The notes: generated from the sequence alone by a model not told the origin. A stretch of 64,000 nucleotides of DNA from Lineus longissimus (GCF_910592395.1 NC_088324.1:3102001-3166000); one strand, 5' to 3'; counted from the stretch's first letter, positions 13,781 through 24,249 are shown. Translations and numbers: made by a program.

Positions 13781-14832
13781 TGCATCTCCACCAGAGAGGC
13801 TTTTCGGACATCGCTGTCAAGCGCATGTCCGCACCTCAAAGGGGGTCTACCCTTGATGTGTATCAAGGAAAGTGGTCTACCTTCACTTCCTGGTGCAGGG
13901 AGAACGGAGTTAATCCGATCTCTCCCTCTATATACAGATTAGTTGATTTCCTTATTGAATTATTCACGGAAAGACAACTATCTGTCACGGCTATAAAAGG
14001 GTACAAGTCCGCCATCGCTTCTACCCTCCGTGTTTTAAGCACCTGGGATCTTCGTTGGGAGGACCAAATAACCCCTCTTTTCAGAGGAATGTTATTAGAG
14101 CGTCCTAGACCGGTTCACAACACCCCTAAATGGGACCTTTCTGTTGTCCTTAAGGTGCTCATGAGGCATCCTTTTGAACCCATGTCTATTTCATCCATGA
14201 AATATCTGACACTCAAAACGGTCTTTCTAGTAGCCTTGGCTACCGCCCAACGGAGATCAGAGCTCCATGCACTTTCTTTTAAGAAGCTGGCTTTTAGAGA
14301 GGGAGGGGAGGTTATCCTGGCTTTTATACCAGGATTTCTGGCGAAGAACCAGGGACCGGCCGCCTCTCGGCCCCCGATTACTATTCCCTCTCTGTCAGGA
14401 ACGATCTCTTATGATCTTCCTGACAGAACTTTATGACCCGTCAGGGCCCTAAAGTTCTACATAAAAAGGACAAAACCTCCCGGTATCCGCCAGGGGAGAG
14501 AGCGTTTGTTTTTGTCCTATAAGGAGGGAAATAAACGAGAGATAGCGGCCGCCACTATTTCAAGGTGTATTGTGGAGACTATTCGTCTTTCCTACAACAC
14601 CTTGAAGACTTCCTCTGATCTTTGTGCGCTAGCTAACATCTCAGCGCACGAAGTTAGAGCACTAGCCACCTCCTGGGCTAACTACCGAGGAGTTGCTCTT
14701 CAAGAAGTCGTTTCCGCTGCATGTTGGAGTAATCACTCCACATTCTCTCGTTTCTACCTACGAGACGTTTCTTCCCTCGTAGATGGCATGCACACAATCG
14801 GCCCGATTGTGTCTGCGGGGCATGTTGTTTGA
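13780..14832 (+). pseudogene. DIRS copy A tyrosine recombinase
   Basis: Two in-frame pieces, 13780-14436 and 14506-14832, are separated by a TGA at 14434-14436, where copy B has a Cys codon. An N-terminal helical SAM-like region ('GYKSAIASTL') precedes the catalytic domain. Catalytic signatures are Arg in 'AQRRSELHAL', 'HEVRALATSW' (His-x-x-Arg) and 'CWSNHSTFSRFYLRD' (His/Trp plus the nucleophile Tyr). Role in intact elements: integration of a circular DNA intermediate without target duplication. The single nonsense codon is the only obvious defect in this domain. Confidence 0.85.
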
Positions 14833-15260
14833 TCCTGGCTAGATCAAAAAAGGGGGGGAAGCCCGATTGAAGAGTCAAACGCGCATCTTGCGCCATTTTT
14901 GATATGCCCTATCTTCAACATCCAGGCAACCCCTAGTAGACTAGAAAGGACGCAATTTCTTATTGTTGTTTAGCAATAACTCATTCTACACCCTTCAACA
15001 TGCCTTACTTGCTCTAAGCTCTGTTGCCGGAAAGAAGATGGTTTTATTACGCAATTCTAGCGCTTTCCGGAGAATGGGTCTATTACTCTCTATAATATGA
15101 TTGTAATACCGAGATCAAAATACCGGTCCTCCGGTTCTCCCCATTTCTTTCCCCTGGCGGTCCTCCTTAGCTAATATGCCGGTGGTGCCTCCTGGATGGA
15201 ACAACAGCTCAGCCTTAGGTAAGTCCTCGTTTCCCACCTCCAATAGGTTGCTGGGATTCG

Positions 15261-15358
15261 ATGCAAAAGTGTTCCATAGGTAAGTTTGAATGACACAAAA
15301 TGCCCATTTCCTTACAAGAAATGGCCATTTTGTTAGTTCATACTTACCTATGGAACAC
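15261..15358 (+). repeat. DIRS copy A internal complementary region
   Basis: Contains, head to head, the reverse complements of the element's extreme left end ('ggtaagtttgaatgacac') and right end ('cccatttccttacaag'), each continuing into the ITR sequence. This is the template used in the DIRS model to join the two ends into a circle. Confidence 0.85.
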
Positions 15359-15404
15359 GGCCCTCCCGCCGTCCACACAAACGGGACATACTCTTTATTA
15401 ACGC

Positions 15405-15577
15405 TCAAGAGTAAAGACTAAATATGGCGGCATGAGATCGGCGCGATCTCGCGGGATCGGTCAGGGCGCCGCCTGGCGGCCGAGCTGTTAACTCAGTTCT
15501 CCCTTTAGAAAATTAAAGGGATACTCTTGTGTTTGAGCCCAAATGGAGTAACATGCAAAAGTGTTCCATAGGTAAGT
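15405..15577 (+). repeat. DIRS copy A right inverted terminal repeat
   Basis: Reverse complement of 9088-9259. It is followed to about 15621 by the right-end-specific 'aactaacaaaatggcc' segment and the 'tttcttgtaaggaaatgggc' end. Confidence 0.85.
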
Positions 15578-15621
15578 ATGAACTAACAAAATGGCCATTT
15601 CTTGTAAGGAAATGGGCATTT

Positions 15622-16357
15622 TCTTGCAGTATAACACAATCACTAGCCGATTCCATCAGCGAAGCATTCACTAGGATGTGATCAATAAGGGTTTTGTTGG
15701 CCCCCTCGAACGGATCAAAGGTATAGGTGGGGCCCGTGCAGATATTGCTGGCGGGGACAGATATGAGTCCAGAGTTTGAAAGGAAGGCGTTCATTGCGCG
15801 TATCCTTCGACTAGTAACGCACAGCGGCACCCTTGTCCCGTCGATTTTCACGTTAAGATCCCCCATGATGATCACCTCACCAAGGGGGTGTAGTAATCAT
15901 ACAGCTGAGATAAGTAGTCCACGTATTCGATGAAGTAATCGTCCGGGTGGTTCGAGCTTGGGAGGTAAGCCACAATGATTGTGATCATCCTATACCCCGT
16001 AATACTCAGTGATATTCCCACTGTTCTATCGCTATCCAGGTGCAGGCCGGTGATAGAGGGTGTAAGATCCTTGCGGCATAGGAGGGCCACACCACCTTTA
16101 CCACGGCGCACCTTATCGGAGATAAATAGGTCTTTATCACAGACTACATAAGCAGAAAAATCATTGTTAACGGACTCTAAGAACTGGGCCGAGTTAGGAT
16201 ATAGCCAGTGTTCTGAGATTCCCAAAATGTCGAGATTCCGGGAAGTGAGCAGTTTGTCCACATATAGTGACCCGGACATTATGCAGCGCGCATTCCAGCA
16301 CGCAAGAGATAGATTACGAGACGAGCTATCCATGAAACGATTGTCTAATCCATCCAC
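15622..16357 (-). pseudogene. LINE apurinic-type endonuclease (N-terminal three quarters)
   Basis: Two overlapping minus-strand frames (16357-15872 and 15875-15622) carry the endonuclease/exonuclease/phosphatase fold: 'LACWNARCI' (Asn box), 'ILGISEHWL' (catalytic Glu), 'RGKGGVALLCRK', 'IIVAYLPSS' and 'MIIMGDLNVKI' (Asp-x-Asn box), then 'IDHILVNASL'. One frameshift lies near 15873. The reading then runs into DIRS copy A. The last box is on the other side of that insertion, as 'TSDYLPI', with Tyr where the family has the catalytic His (SDH). In an intact LINE this enzyme nicks the target to prime reverse transcription. Confidence 0.8.
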
Positions 16358-18323
16358 TCCCGCCAGAGGACATCGGCTGGCCAGAAGTCCTCATGGAGCA
16401 ACATGTCCTTGTCCTGTAGGTCAACAATGACTTTAGCTGACTGGGTGCCTCTAATTTTGCTTTTCATGAGTCTAACGTGCGGCTCGCTCACTTTGTGACC
16501 AACTAAGAACCTAAGTATTGGGTCAACGGTGGTCCGGGGCGAGATGAACCCCACGAATAGGGGCGCCCTCCGCCGTCGAGGTTTTCTGGTCACGCCAGTG
16601 AATTCCCCGCAGCCCTGCTCGTTCGTTCTGTTGCTATCTACCCCAGAGTCGATATCCGGGTTCGGTCTGTTCTTTACCATGCACTGATTGGAGAAGACGA
16701 CTGTTTCAAATTGCTTGGGTGGAGGGACCGCTCGTTCAGTTTGCTGGGTAGTGGGGGTGATCATCCGTTCGATATGCTGGGGTTGGGCCCCACTCGTTCA
16801 ACTTGCTGGGGCGGGAGGATTCCTTGCTCAGCCCTCCTGGTCAAGGCTGCTCGTTCTGAATGGTGGACCGCTGATGCATCACCGAGAGGTTGAGTGCCTT
16901 TGACACGAGTGGATGGCTGGTTTCCCGCGACCGTTTGTGCGCTGGCATCCTTATGTTGCTCATTGCGGGTACGAGTAGCATAGCTATCCTTTTGAGACTT
17001 CAATTCGTTTGCTACTTTCCTTTCGGTATCAGAGGCCTTGGACTTGACTGCGTCAAGCCCGTTGCGCAGATCTTTGAATTTAGAGTCAAGTTCATTCAAG
17101 ATAGTCTCGGTGTTTTTGACGTCCGTTTTTACCTGTTTGACGTCATTGCGCAACTTGGCCACACCCGAGTCGCGCGTATCCTTTATGCGCTCAAAAGCAA
17201 TTTTCACCTCCTTGAATTCTTTCGGCAGATTCTCAAAGGTCTCACATTTACCCCGCAGCCTCTCGTTATCCTTAGCTAGGGCCTCGCGTTTCCGGCTCTC
17301 ATCCGACAACTCCGAACGCGTGTCACTGAGATCCCTTTGCAGTTTGTGGCACTCTGCCTTTAACGAGGAGTAATCCTGCTGGTGCTCCTTTAGGGCAGCT
17401 TGAAGGCCTTCGTACGCTGCTTCACAGGCCTCCATCCTAGCAAGTACGGAAGCGATATCGGATTTTGTCTGTTTAACGAACGTTTTGCCTCGATTCGAGA
17501 TTTTGTCTGGCTCTTGAGAATCAGTAACTTTATCCCGAATTCGGTTCAGTTCTGTCTCAAACGAGCCCACAGATTCTTTCAGCGCAACGATATCGGTGAT
17601 CGGATCGTTCAGAGTTGCGTGGTCTTTTTCATCCTTTTCCCGGTGCAGATTAGTGACCTGCGCTTGCAGGTTACCATTTTCAGCATCCAGCCTTGAAACA
17701 GTTGCAGTAAGTTCTGCAAGTTTGACTTTGTTTGCATTAAAATCGTGTGACACTGCTTTATTAAGCTCTTTATACTGTTCGAGCTCAAGCACGGGATCGC
17801 TATGAGTGTTTTTGAAAGAAGCCATGTCATTTTCAAGCCTACACACACACGCGCAAATGTCCGCCATTGAGAGAAGCTTTGGGCCATGCACTGGATTATT
17901 ATTTGCGGTTTTGCGAATGTTTGAGGTTTCCTGATCGGTTTCCACTTCAACACCTTGCTCATGTACATCTACACTGGTAGCGCATGAGTTGGCAGGCGCG
18001 ATTCGGACATGGCGTATGGCTTGGTCGAGGATCAGCTGCCTTCTATTGATATCCGCAGGGGTTGAACCTCTGCTATGCGAGCGATAAACCTCATAAATAT
18101 CGTGAACTGTGGCCCCATCCAAGAAAGACTGGAGCAAATAACAGTCATTAGCATTTTTGACGTGCTTGGTCCCACCACCCTTGGTGCTTTTGCGTTTGAT
18201 GGGTTCGGAAGTCGGACAATCGTCTGGCCGGGCTGCTTTAGCCTTATCGGACAGCCATGATCTAAACAGGTCTATCTGCACAGTGTTCTCTCCTGTCAGC
18301 TCGAGTAATCTTTCGACGTACAA
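16345..18323 (-). pseudogene. LINE ORF1 protein, coiled coil plus C-terminal nucleic-acid-binding-like domain
   Basis: The minus-strand frame 18323-16761 (520 codons) is mostly a long coiled coil, with heptad-like Lys/Glu/Leu patterns such as 'LKEHQQDYSSLKAECHKL'. It then enters Pro/Gln repeats. A second frame, 16764-16345, carries a basic patch 'KPRRRRAPLFVGF' and the domain ending 'FWPADVLWREW', typical of LINE ORF1 C-terminal domains. The two frames overlap at ATGA, and the repeated 'QQVER'/'QQTER' motif straddles the junction. I infer a single ORF1 broken by a frameshift near 16785. ORF1 normally coats the element RNA; the start upstream of 18323 is uncertain. Confidence 0.7.
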
Positions 18324-18540
18324 GTCTTTAGGGAGGTTTGAGAGTTCTCCTTAAAAGTGGCCGTACCAGGCCTGATCAGCGGGTATATCGCCACTTTCGC
18401 CATTGTCGGACCACATGGATGCCTGTGAGGAAACCGAAGGAGAATTTAACTCCCTTGAAAGTCCTTCTGGCGTGAGATCTGCGTTGCTCTCAAAACTCAT
18501 TGTGACATCATTAGATTCCTCACCTCTAGTTGTTTATATT

Positions 18541-19253
18541 CCGGTTGAAGACGGGTAAGATAGTCCTTGCTATGTTGGGTTATCCGAAGAAAACTAACAC
18601 CGGTCCTTGAAGATCGACTAGCTCTGCCGCCATCTTACCGCATATTTACCGCATATTTGGCGCAAATCAAAAAGATGCAGAAGATTTCTCTGTCGTATCA
18701 TTTGCTCGTGATTGTTGGCGTTCCCTATCGCGAGAGCAACGTCTAGGATGACTGCGGTCAGCGAGAATAGGTTCAGATGATGCGCCTGGGATAAAACGTG
18801 GTTGTGAGCAAAACTCTCATTATGATGGATGTATATCAAGTACGGATACATGCCACCATATTGTATCGTTGGAAGGCTTGCTGCAGTAATCAGTGTTTTC
18901 TTAGCGGTGGACAGTGATGACCAGTATTTGATAAAGATCCAGGATTTATCCACTCTCCACCCATTCAACAGCATTTGACCTGTTACCTTGCAAAAAGTGG
19001 CAACAGTCTTATTACTCTCGCTGACTTATTACCATAAACAAGAGCATTTGACCTGTTACCTTGCAAAAAGTGGCAACAGTCTTATTACTCTCGCTGACTT
19101 AGTACCATAAACAAGAGCATTTGACCTGTTACCTTGCAAAAAGTGGCAACAGTCTTATTACTCTCGCTGACTTATTACCATATCGTGGAAAGAGATTTAT
19201 TCCTATAACAATAGTAGCAGTCTGACCAAAAAATCATTGAGCGGTAAAAACAA
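18541..19253. other. Left edge of the tandem array (diverged upstream region of unit 1)
   Basis: From about 18640 this matches, with many substitutions and indels, the region 38870-39530 and 61570-62230 (for example 'gagagcaacgtctagga', 'gagcaaaactctcat', 'agtggcaacagtctta'). It is interrupted at 19254 by DIRS copy B, and the homology resumes beyond that element at about 24267-24294 ('gatgccaacttgggtt'). No gene is seen here. Confidence 0.6.
18970..19188. repeat. Three tandem copies of a 73-bp unit
   Basis: The unit starting 'agcatttgacctgttacc' begins at 18970, 19043 and 19116 with almost no divergence. The homologous places at about 39386 and 62084 have one copy each. Confidence 0.9.
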
Positions 19254-19295
19254 ATGCCCATTTCCTTACAAGAAATTGCCATTTTGTTAGTTCAT

Positions 19296-19467
19296 ACTTA
19301 CCTATGGAACACTTTTGCATGTTACTCCATTTGGGCTCAAACACAAGAGTATCCCTTTAATTTTCTAAAGGGAGAACTGAGTTAACAGCTCGGCCGCCAG
19401 GCGGCGCCCTGACCGATCCCGCGAGATCGCGCCGATCTCATGCCGCCATATTCAGTCTTACTCTTGA
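19296..19467 (-). repeat. DIRS copy B inverted terminal repeat (genomic left)
   Basis: Reverse complement of 24078-24249 and homologous to the copy A ITRs, including the 'gatcccgcgagatcgcgcc' palindromic core. Confidence 0.85.
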
Positions 19468-19514
19468 GCGTTAACAAAGAGTATGTCCCGTTTGTGGGGA
19501 CGGCGGGAGGGCCG

Positions 19515-19611
19515 TGTTCCATAGGTAAGTATGAACTAACAAAATGGTCATTTCTTGTAAGGAAATGGGCATTTTGTGTCATTCAAACTTACCTATGGAA
19601 CACTTTTGCAT
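19515..19611 (-). repeat. DIRS copy B internal complementary region
   Basis: Joins sequences complementary to both element extremities, as in copy A ('tttcttgtaaggaaatgggc' directly followed by 'attttgtgtcattc'). Confidence 0.85.
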
Positions 19612-20039
19612 CGAATCCCAGCAATCTATTGGAGGTGGGAAACGAGGACTTACCTAAGGCTGAGCTGTTGTTCCATCAAGGAGGCACCACCGGCATATTA
19701 GCTAAGGAGGACCGCCAGGGGAAAGAAATGGGGAGAACCGGGGGACCGGTATTTTGATCTCGGTATTACAATCGAATTATAGAGGTCAATAGACCCATTC
19801 TCCGGAAAGCGCTAGAATTGCGTAATAAAACCATCTTCTTTCCGGCAACAGAGCTTAGAGCTAGTAAGGCATGTTCAAGGGTGTAGAATGAGTTATTGCT
19901 AAACAACAATAAGAAATTGCGTCCTTTCTAGTCTACTAGGGGTTGCCTGGATTGTTGAAGATAGGGCATATCAAAAATGGCGCAAGATGCGCGTTTGACT
20001 CTTCAATCGGGCTCCCCCCTTCTTTTGATCTAGCCAGGA

Positions 20040-21090
20040 TCAAACAACATGCCCCGCAGACACAATCGGGCCGATTGTGTGCATGCCATCTACGAGGGAA
20101 GAAACGTCTCGTAGGTAGAAACGAGAGAATGTGGAGTGATTACTCCAACATGCAGCGGAAACGACTTCTTGAAGAGCAACTCCTCGGTAGTTAGCCCAGG
20201 AGGTGGCTAGTGCTCTAACTTCGTGCGCTGAGATGTTAGCTAGCGCACAAAGATCAGAGGAAGTCTTCAAGGTGTTGTAGGAAAGACGAATAGTCTCCAC
20301 AATCAACTTTGAAATAGTGGCGGCCGCTATCTCTCGCTTATTTACCCCCTCATAGGACAAAAAAAAACGCTCTCTCCCCTGGCGGATACCGGGAGGTTTT
20401 GTCCTATTTATGTAGAACTTTAGGGCCCTGACGGGACATAAAGTTCTGTCAGGAAGATCATAAGAGATCGTTCCTGACAGAGAGGGAATAGTAACCGGGG
20501 GCCGAGAGGCGGCCGGTCCCTGGTTCTTCGCCAGAAAGCCTGGTATGAAAGCCAGGATAACCTCCCCTCCCTCTCTAAAAGCCAGCTTCTTAAAAGAAAG
20601 TGCATGGAGCTCTGATCTCCGTTGGGCGGTAGCCAAGGCTACTAGAAATACTGTTTTGAGTGTCAGATATTTCATGGATGAAATAGACATGGGTTCAAAA
20701 GGATGCCTCATGAGCACCTTAAGGACAACAGAAAGGTCCCATTTAGGGGTGTTGTGAACCGGTCTAGGACGCTCTCATAACATTCCTCTGAAAAGAGGGG
20801 TTATTTGGTCCTCCCAACGAAGATCCCAGGTGCTTAAAACACGGAGGGTAGAAGCGATGGCGGACTTGTACCCTTTTATAGCCGTGACAGATAGTTGTCT
20901 TTCCGTGAATAATTCGATAAAGAAATCAACTAATCTGTATATAGAGGGAGAGATCGGATTAACTCCGTTCTCCCTGCACCAGGAAGTGAATGTAGACCAC
21001 TTTCCTTGATACACATCAAGGGTAGACCCCCTTTGTGGTGCGGACATGCGTTTGACAGCGATGTCCGAAAAGCCTCTCTGGTGGAGATGC
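20040..21090 (-). pseudogene. DIRS copy B tyrosine recombinase
   Basis: The catalytic part (20717-20040, 225 codons) is uninterrupted and contains 'AQRRSELHAL', 'HEVRALATSW' and 'SNHSTFSRFYLRD', the Arg, His-x-x-Arg and Tyr signatures. The N-terminal part is in the same frame upstream but is cut by a TGA at 20775-20777, where copy A has a Leu codon. Copies A and B therefore carry different single nonsense mutations in this domain. Same role as in copy A. Confidence 0.85.
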
Positions 21091-22200
21091 AACTGAATAA
21101 GTTCCAGGCGTGAAACTTGAAAAATCCAGGGTTCTGGTGGTAGCATCTCCACAGGGGGTGCCACAGGAGGTGCTTCCAAGTAGGAAGACTCCTGGGGTGG
21201 TCTATCAGGAGCTCCAGCAAGGCTGGGAACCAGGCCTGATTTGGCCAGCAAGGTGTGATGAGAGTTATTCTCACCGGGTGGCTGGTCAAGATCTTGTTCA
21301 GGACTGGTTGGATGAGAGGGAGGGGTGGAAACGCATATGCGTTCAGCCCGACCCAAGAGGCTGTAAGGCTGTCGACTTCCAGGGCCTCTTCGTCCGGAAG
21401 TGGAGAGTAATAGATGGGAAGGCGATTGTTCAGCCTGGTGGCGAATAGATCTACCTTCGGATATTGCCAAAGGCGACAAAGGTCGTCTACAATCTCCTGA
21501 TGGAGTGTCCACTCTGTCTGAACTAGTTTGTCCTGATAGGACAGGGCGCCGGCAAGGATGTTGCATTTGCCCGGTATGTGTCTGGCACATATCGATACTC
21601 CAAGGTCGGCACAAAGATGGTAAAGCTCCCAAGTTAGCTGGCAAAGAATGCCGGACTTTGTGCCTCCCTGTCTCCTGACATATGCTACTACTGTAGAATT
21701 GTCGGAGAACAGGGTTACTCTCCGATTCTTCAGATGAAGGGAAAGAGCCCTCACGGCAAGAAGGACAGCCTTCATTTCTAATATATTTATTGAAAGAATG
21801 GTCTCCTCCCTTGTCCATAGACCCCTTATGGACATGTCCCCGTTGTTCAGATGTGCTCCCCACCCTAGTAGAGAAGCATCTGTGAACAGGGACACTTCTT
21901 GGGGCGGTGGAGCAAGATCTACACCGCTTTGGAGACGAGTCTCCGACTCCCAGAAGTTCCAGACGTTCTTGAGTAGGTATTGAGGTATCAATACCAACTT
22001 GTCTAATGGGTCCCTGTGGGGTTTCCATAGATACATTAGAAACATCTGGATGGGACGCATATATAGACGGCCAAGAGGGATTTGGTCTGCTGCCGAATTC
22101 AGAAGTCCCAAAAGGCTCAAGCATCGCCTTGCGGGAGCCTGAGTCATTCCTCTGAATTCTGCGACGAGATGAATAATTTTCTTTATCCTGTCTAGGGGGG
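20930..22200 (-). pseudogene. DIRS copy B RT C-terminus, RNase H and linker
   Basis: RT connection residues ('LDRIKKIIHLVAEFRG', 'RLYMRPIQMFLM') lead to RNase H ('FTDASLLGWGAH', 'INILEMKAVLLAV', 'FSDNSTVVAYV', 'ARHIPGKCNILAGALS') and then 'VDLFATRLNNRLPIYYS' and 'LNAYAFPPLPLIQ'. RNase H is uninterrupted here, unlike in copy A. The last RNase H Asp box reads 'ILAGALS', where 'ILADALS' is seen in copy A, a probable loss of a catalytic Asp. A 15-base G run at 22195-22209 precedes it (7 bases in copy A). Confidence 0.8.
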
Positions 22201-22449
22201 GGGGGGGGGCAGCATTTTCCCTATGGCCGTAAGGAACCGAACTCCAACGTAAACGAAGTCTTGGGATGGTATGAATTCTGACTTTGTTTCGTTGACAATC
22301 CAACCTGCGGAAACTACTTTTTTCTTTAGAACCTGAAGTTGTTGCAGTAGTAGTTCCCGCGATTTGCAACGGAGTAGCCACTCGTCTCGGTAGTGATGGA
22401 GCTTGAACCCCATCACGTGAAAGGGAGCGACGAAGGCTGTGACTATCAT
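22192..22449 (-). pseudogene. DIRS copy B reverse transcriptase remnant with altered active site
   Basis: Only the RT part around the active-site box remains. The box reads 'YRDEWLL' instead of 'YLDDWLL' in copy A, so the second catalytic Asp is replaced by Glu and the x residue by Arg. The upstream RT and its motif A are deleted. It cannot be functional. Confidence 0.8.
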
Positions 22450-22469
22450 CGTGATAATAGTCAGCGCGG

Positions 22470-23716
22470 TACTGCCTAACGGGAGGAAGTTGTGCCGTGA
22501 ACAACTTCCCCGGTTTACACCAAGCTTCCGGTCCGACTGCCGGAAGGACAGGGATGGAAGTACGTTGATGGGCGCCTTGGGAGTCTCTGATTATACGCTC
22601 CAAAAGTTCAGAGACTGCTGCCACCGACGGGGAGGGAGGAAGGAATTCAAGTGCCCGAGTGGAGCCCTGAGAAACCTGTGGATTGGGATCCACTTCCTGT
22701 CCCCAAAGTGAAAAGGTCGGTGTTGATAAGGCTGGCAGTTCCGGTGGGGTAGGGCACAGATCCTGCGGGAGGTACGCTCTGATCAAGGATCTGAGTGTCC
22801 TAATATTCGACAAGATACTGGCCTCCTCTGATGACAGCTCCTCCTGATTTGGGGAGCGGTAGCCTGGCTGAGAACTCTCGTTCTCAGAAAATTCCTCTAA
22901 AATAGAGGAGTCGGATGGTGGGTATCCGATGGGACCAGGCGCACCAGAGGAACCGGAACCCTGCTCCAGATGGCTGAGTCTATCAGTAAGACCCGCTACC
23001 ATCTGGATGAGCTGGGACAGTGGCTGTCCCGACTCGGGTTCCGGACCCGACGTGCGGCTTCTCTTAACGACGGGCGGTTGAGGCGAGGGTGAGCGCATAA
23101 GCGAACCCTGGAAGCCGTATGTACGGGCGAATGGGTCTTCCGGAAGCGGAAGATGCCCATATTCTGAACCAGAGTTCAGATGTCCCCTCTGCGTAGGTGG
23201 CGTTATAAAGTCCGTCCCTACTCTACTGTGTCCGTGAGGACTGGGGTTATTTCGCAGTAAAGACTGAGAAAAACCCCCAGTAGAGTCTTCGGTTACTGAT
23301 AAACGGGAACCCGCGTCAGCAACCGGATCTGCAATCGGCGGACCGGAAGCAGGGTGCTCCCGCGGGTACAAAGGGCTTGTACTCGGGGGAGCGGACGACA
23401 GAGGAACCGGAAGGTTCCCTGAGGTCCGGGGTATATTAAACCCTTGGAGACTTACTGGATGTAAGTCTCCCTTGGGACCACAGACATTGATAATGTCTGA
23501 TCCCGCATCCTTCGCAGCCGCGGCCGGAACCGGAACTCGGCTGACGGAAGGGGTGGTGGCGGGAGGTTTGCTAGACCTCCGGGTTATATGCCCGGAAACG
23601 GAACCGGAAGAGGGTTTAGGCGTCTTCGCGGCCCGTTTCCCGCCACCAGACGCAGTCCTTTGTGGTGAGACAAAGGATGCCGTCGGAGGGGTACGCCATA
23701 TAAAAAATGGTACCAA
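22470..23716 (-). pseudogene. DIRS copy B gag-like region
   Basis: One frame from 23716 matching both gag frames of copy A: basic 'GGGKRAAKTPKPSSG', later 'ILEEFSENESS', and the end at 'QYRADYY' where the 1.3-kb deletion begins. A 235-bp internal deletion near 23200 leaves the frame open. Beyond the deletion junction the same frame continues into RT sequence read in the wrong frame. Confidence 0.7.
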
Positions 23717-24077
23717 TCACAATAAAAACACTAGAAACCCAAAGTAGGCCAGAAAGGACGCAATTATTAATGGAAAGGAAAACATGCCTACTTGAATTAA
23801 ACACTATTGCAATGGATCTGAGTCTTGTTCATTACAATAGAGAGGAGAATAGCCTACGTAAATCTACCCTACCAAGATCAAAATAATGGAGCCGGGTCGA
23901 CTAAGCTAGCTAAGAAAGGTCTATGATTAAATAGACTGGACAATACTAATGCCAAGATTAGTTTGGCGGTCTGCTCCGTAGGTGAATGAACCCAAAAATC
24001 GTCTAGACTTGGCTGGTTATTTGGTTTTAAATCGAATTCACGGCAGCTTTGAAAAAACGATGTGCTTCGTAGAAGCA

Positions 24078-24249
24078 CAAGAGTAAAGACTGAATATGGC
24101 GGCATGAGATCGGCGCGATCTCGCGGGATCGGTCAGGGCGCCGCCTGGCGGCCGAGCTGTTAACTCAGTTCTCCCTTTAGAAAATTAAAGGGATACTCTT
24201 GTGTTTGAGCCCAAATGGAGTAACATGCAAAAGTGTTCCATAGGTAAGT
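24078..24249 (-). repeat. DIRS copy B inverted terminal repeat (genomic right)
   Basis: Reverse complement of 19296-19467. Confidence 0.85.

Larger units (their letters stand above)
9072..15621 (+). mobile_element. DIRS-type tyrosine-recombinase retrotransposon, copy A
   Basis: About 6.55 kb, inserted in the LINE endonuclease. DIRS hallmarks are all visible: inverted terminal repeats of about 172 bp (9088-9259 and 15405-15577), an internal complementary region (15261-15358) joining the outermost left and right end sequences, a gag-like region, RT with YLDD, RNase H, and a C-terminal tyrosine recombinase in place of a DDE integrase. No target-site duplication is apparent, as expected for recombinase-mediated insertion. 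Compared with copy B, this copy retains the entire RT but has several small frame-disrupting indels and a stop in the recombinase. Copies A and B are nearly identical over most of their shared length, so the family looks relatively young. Confidence 0.9.
7363..18540 (-). mobile_element. CR1/L2-type non-LTR retrotransposon, split by a DIRS insertion
   Basis: Read on the minus strand the parts come in LINE order: ORF1 (18323 to 16345), endonuclease (16357 to 15622), a 6.55-kb DIRS element, the endonuclease C-terminus (from about 9068), and reverse transcriptase (about 8950 to 7390). Endonuclease reading continues on the two sides of the foreign DNA: the N-terminal part stops after 'SDCVILQ' and the rest resumes with 'INTSDYLPI', the SDH-like box that closes this domain family. 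The 3' end is truncated inside RT near 7390-7430 beside a short T run on the plus strand. The element is inactive: split, frameshifted and 3'-truncated. The clade is tentative. Confidence 0.75.

Noticed and set aside
15571-15628. Intron-like 'ggtaagtatg...tcttgcag' at the right end of DIRS copy A
   Set aside because: The same 'ggtaagt' is part of the terminal repeats in every DIRS end and ICR, and the AG lies in LINE sequence on the antisense strand, so the intron appearance is coincidental.
20930-23716. 928-codon frame as a single functional protein
   Set aside because: Its middle is RT sequence in the wrong frame between a deletion and an expanded homopolymer; only the ends are meaningful domains.
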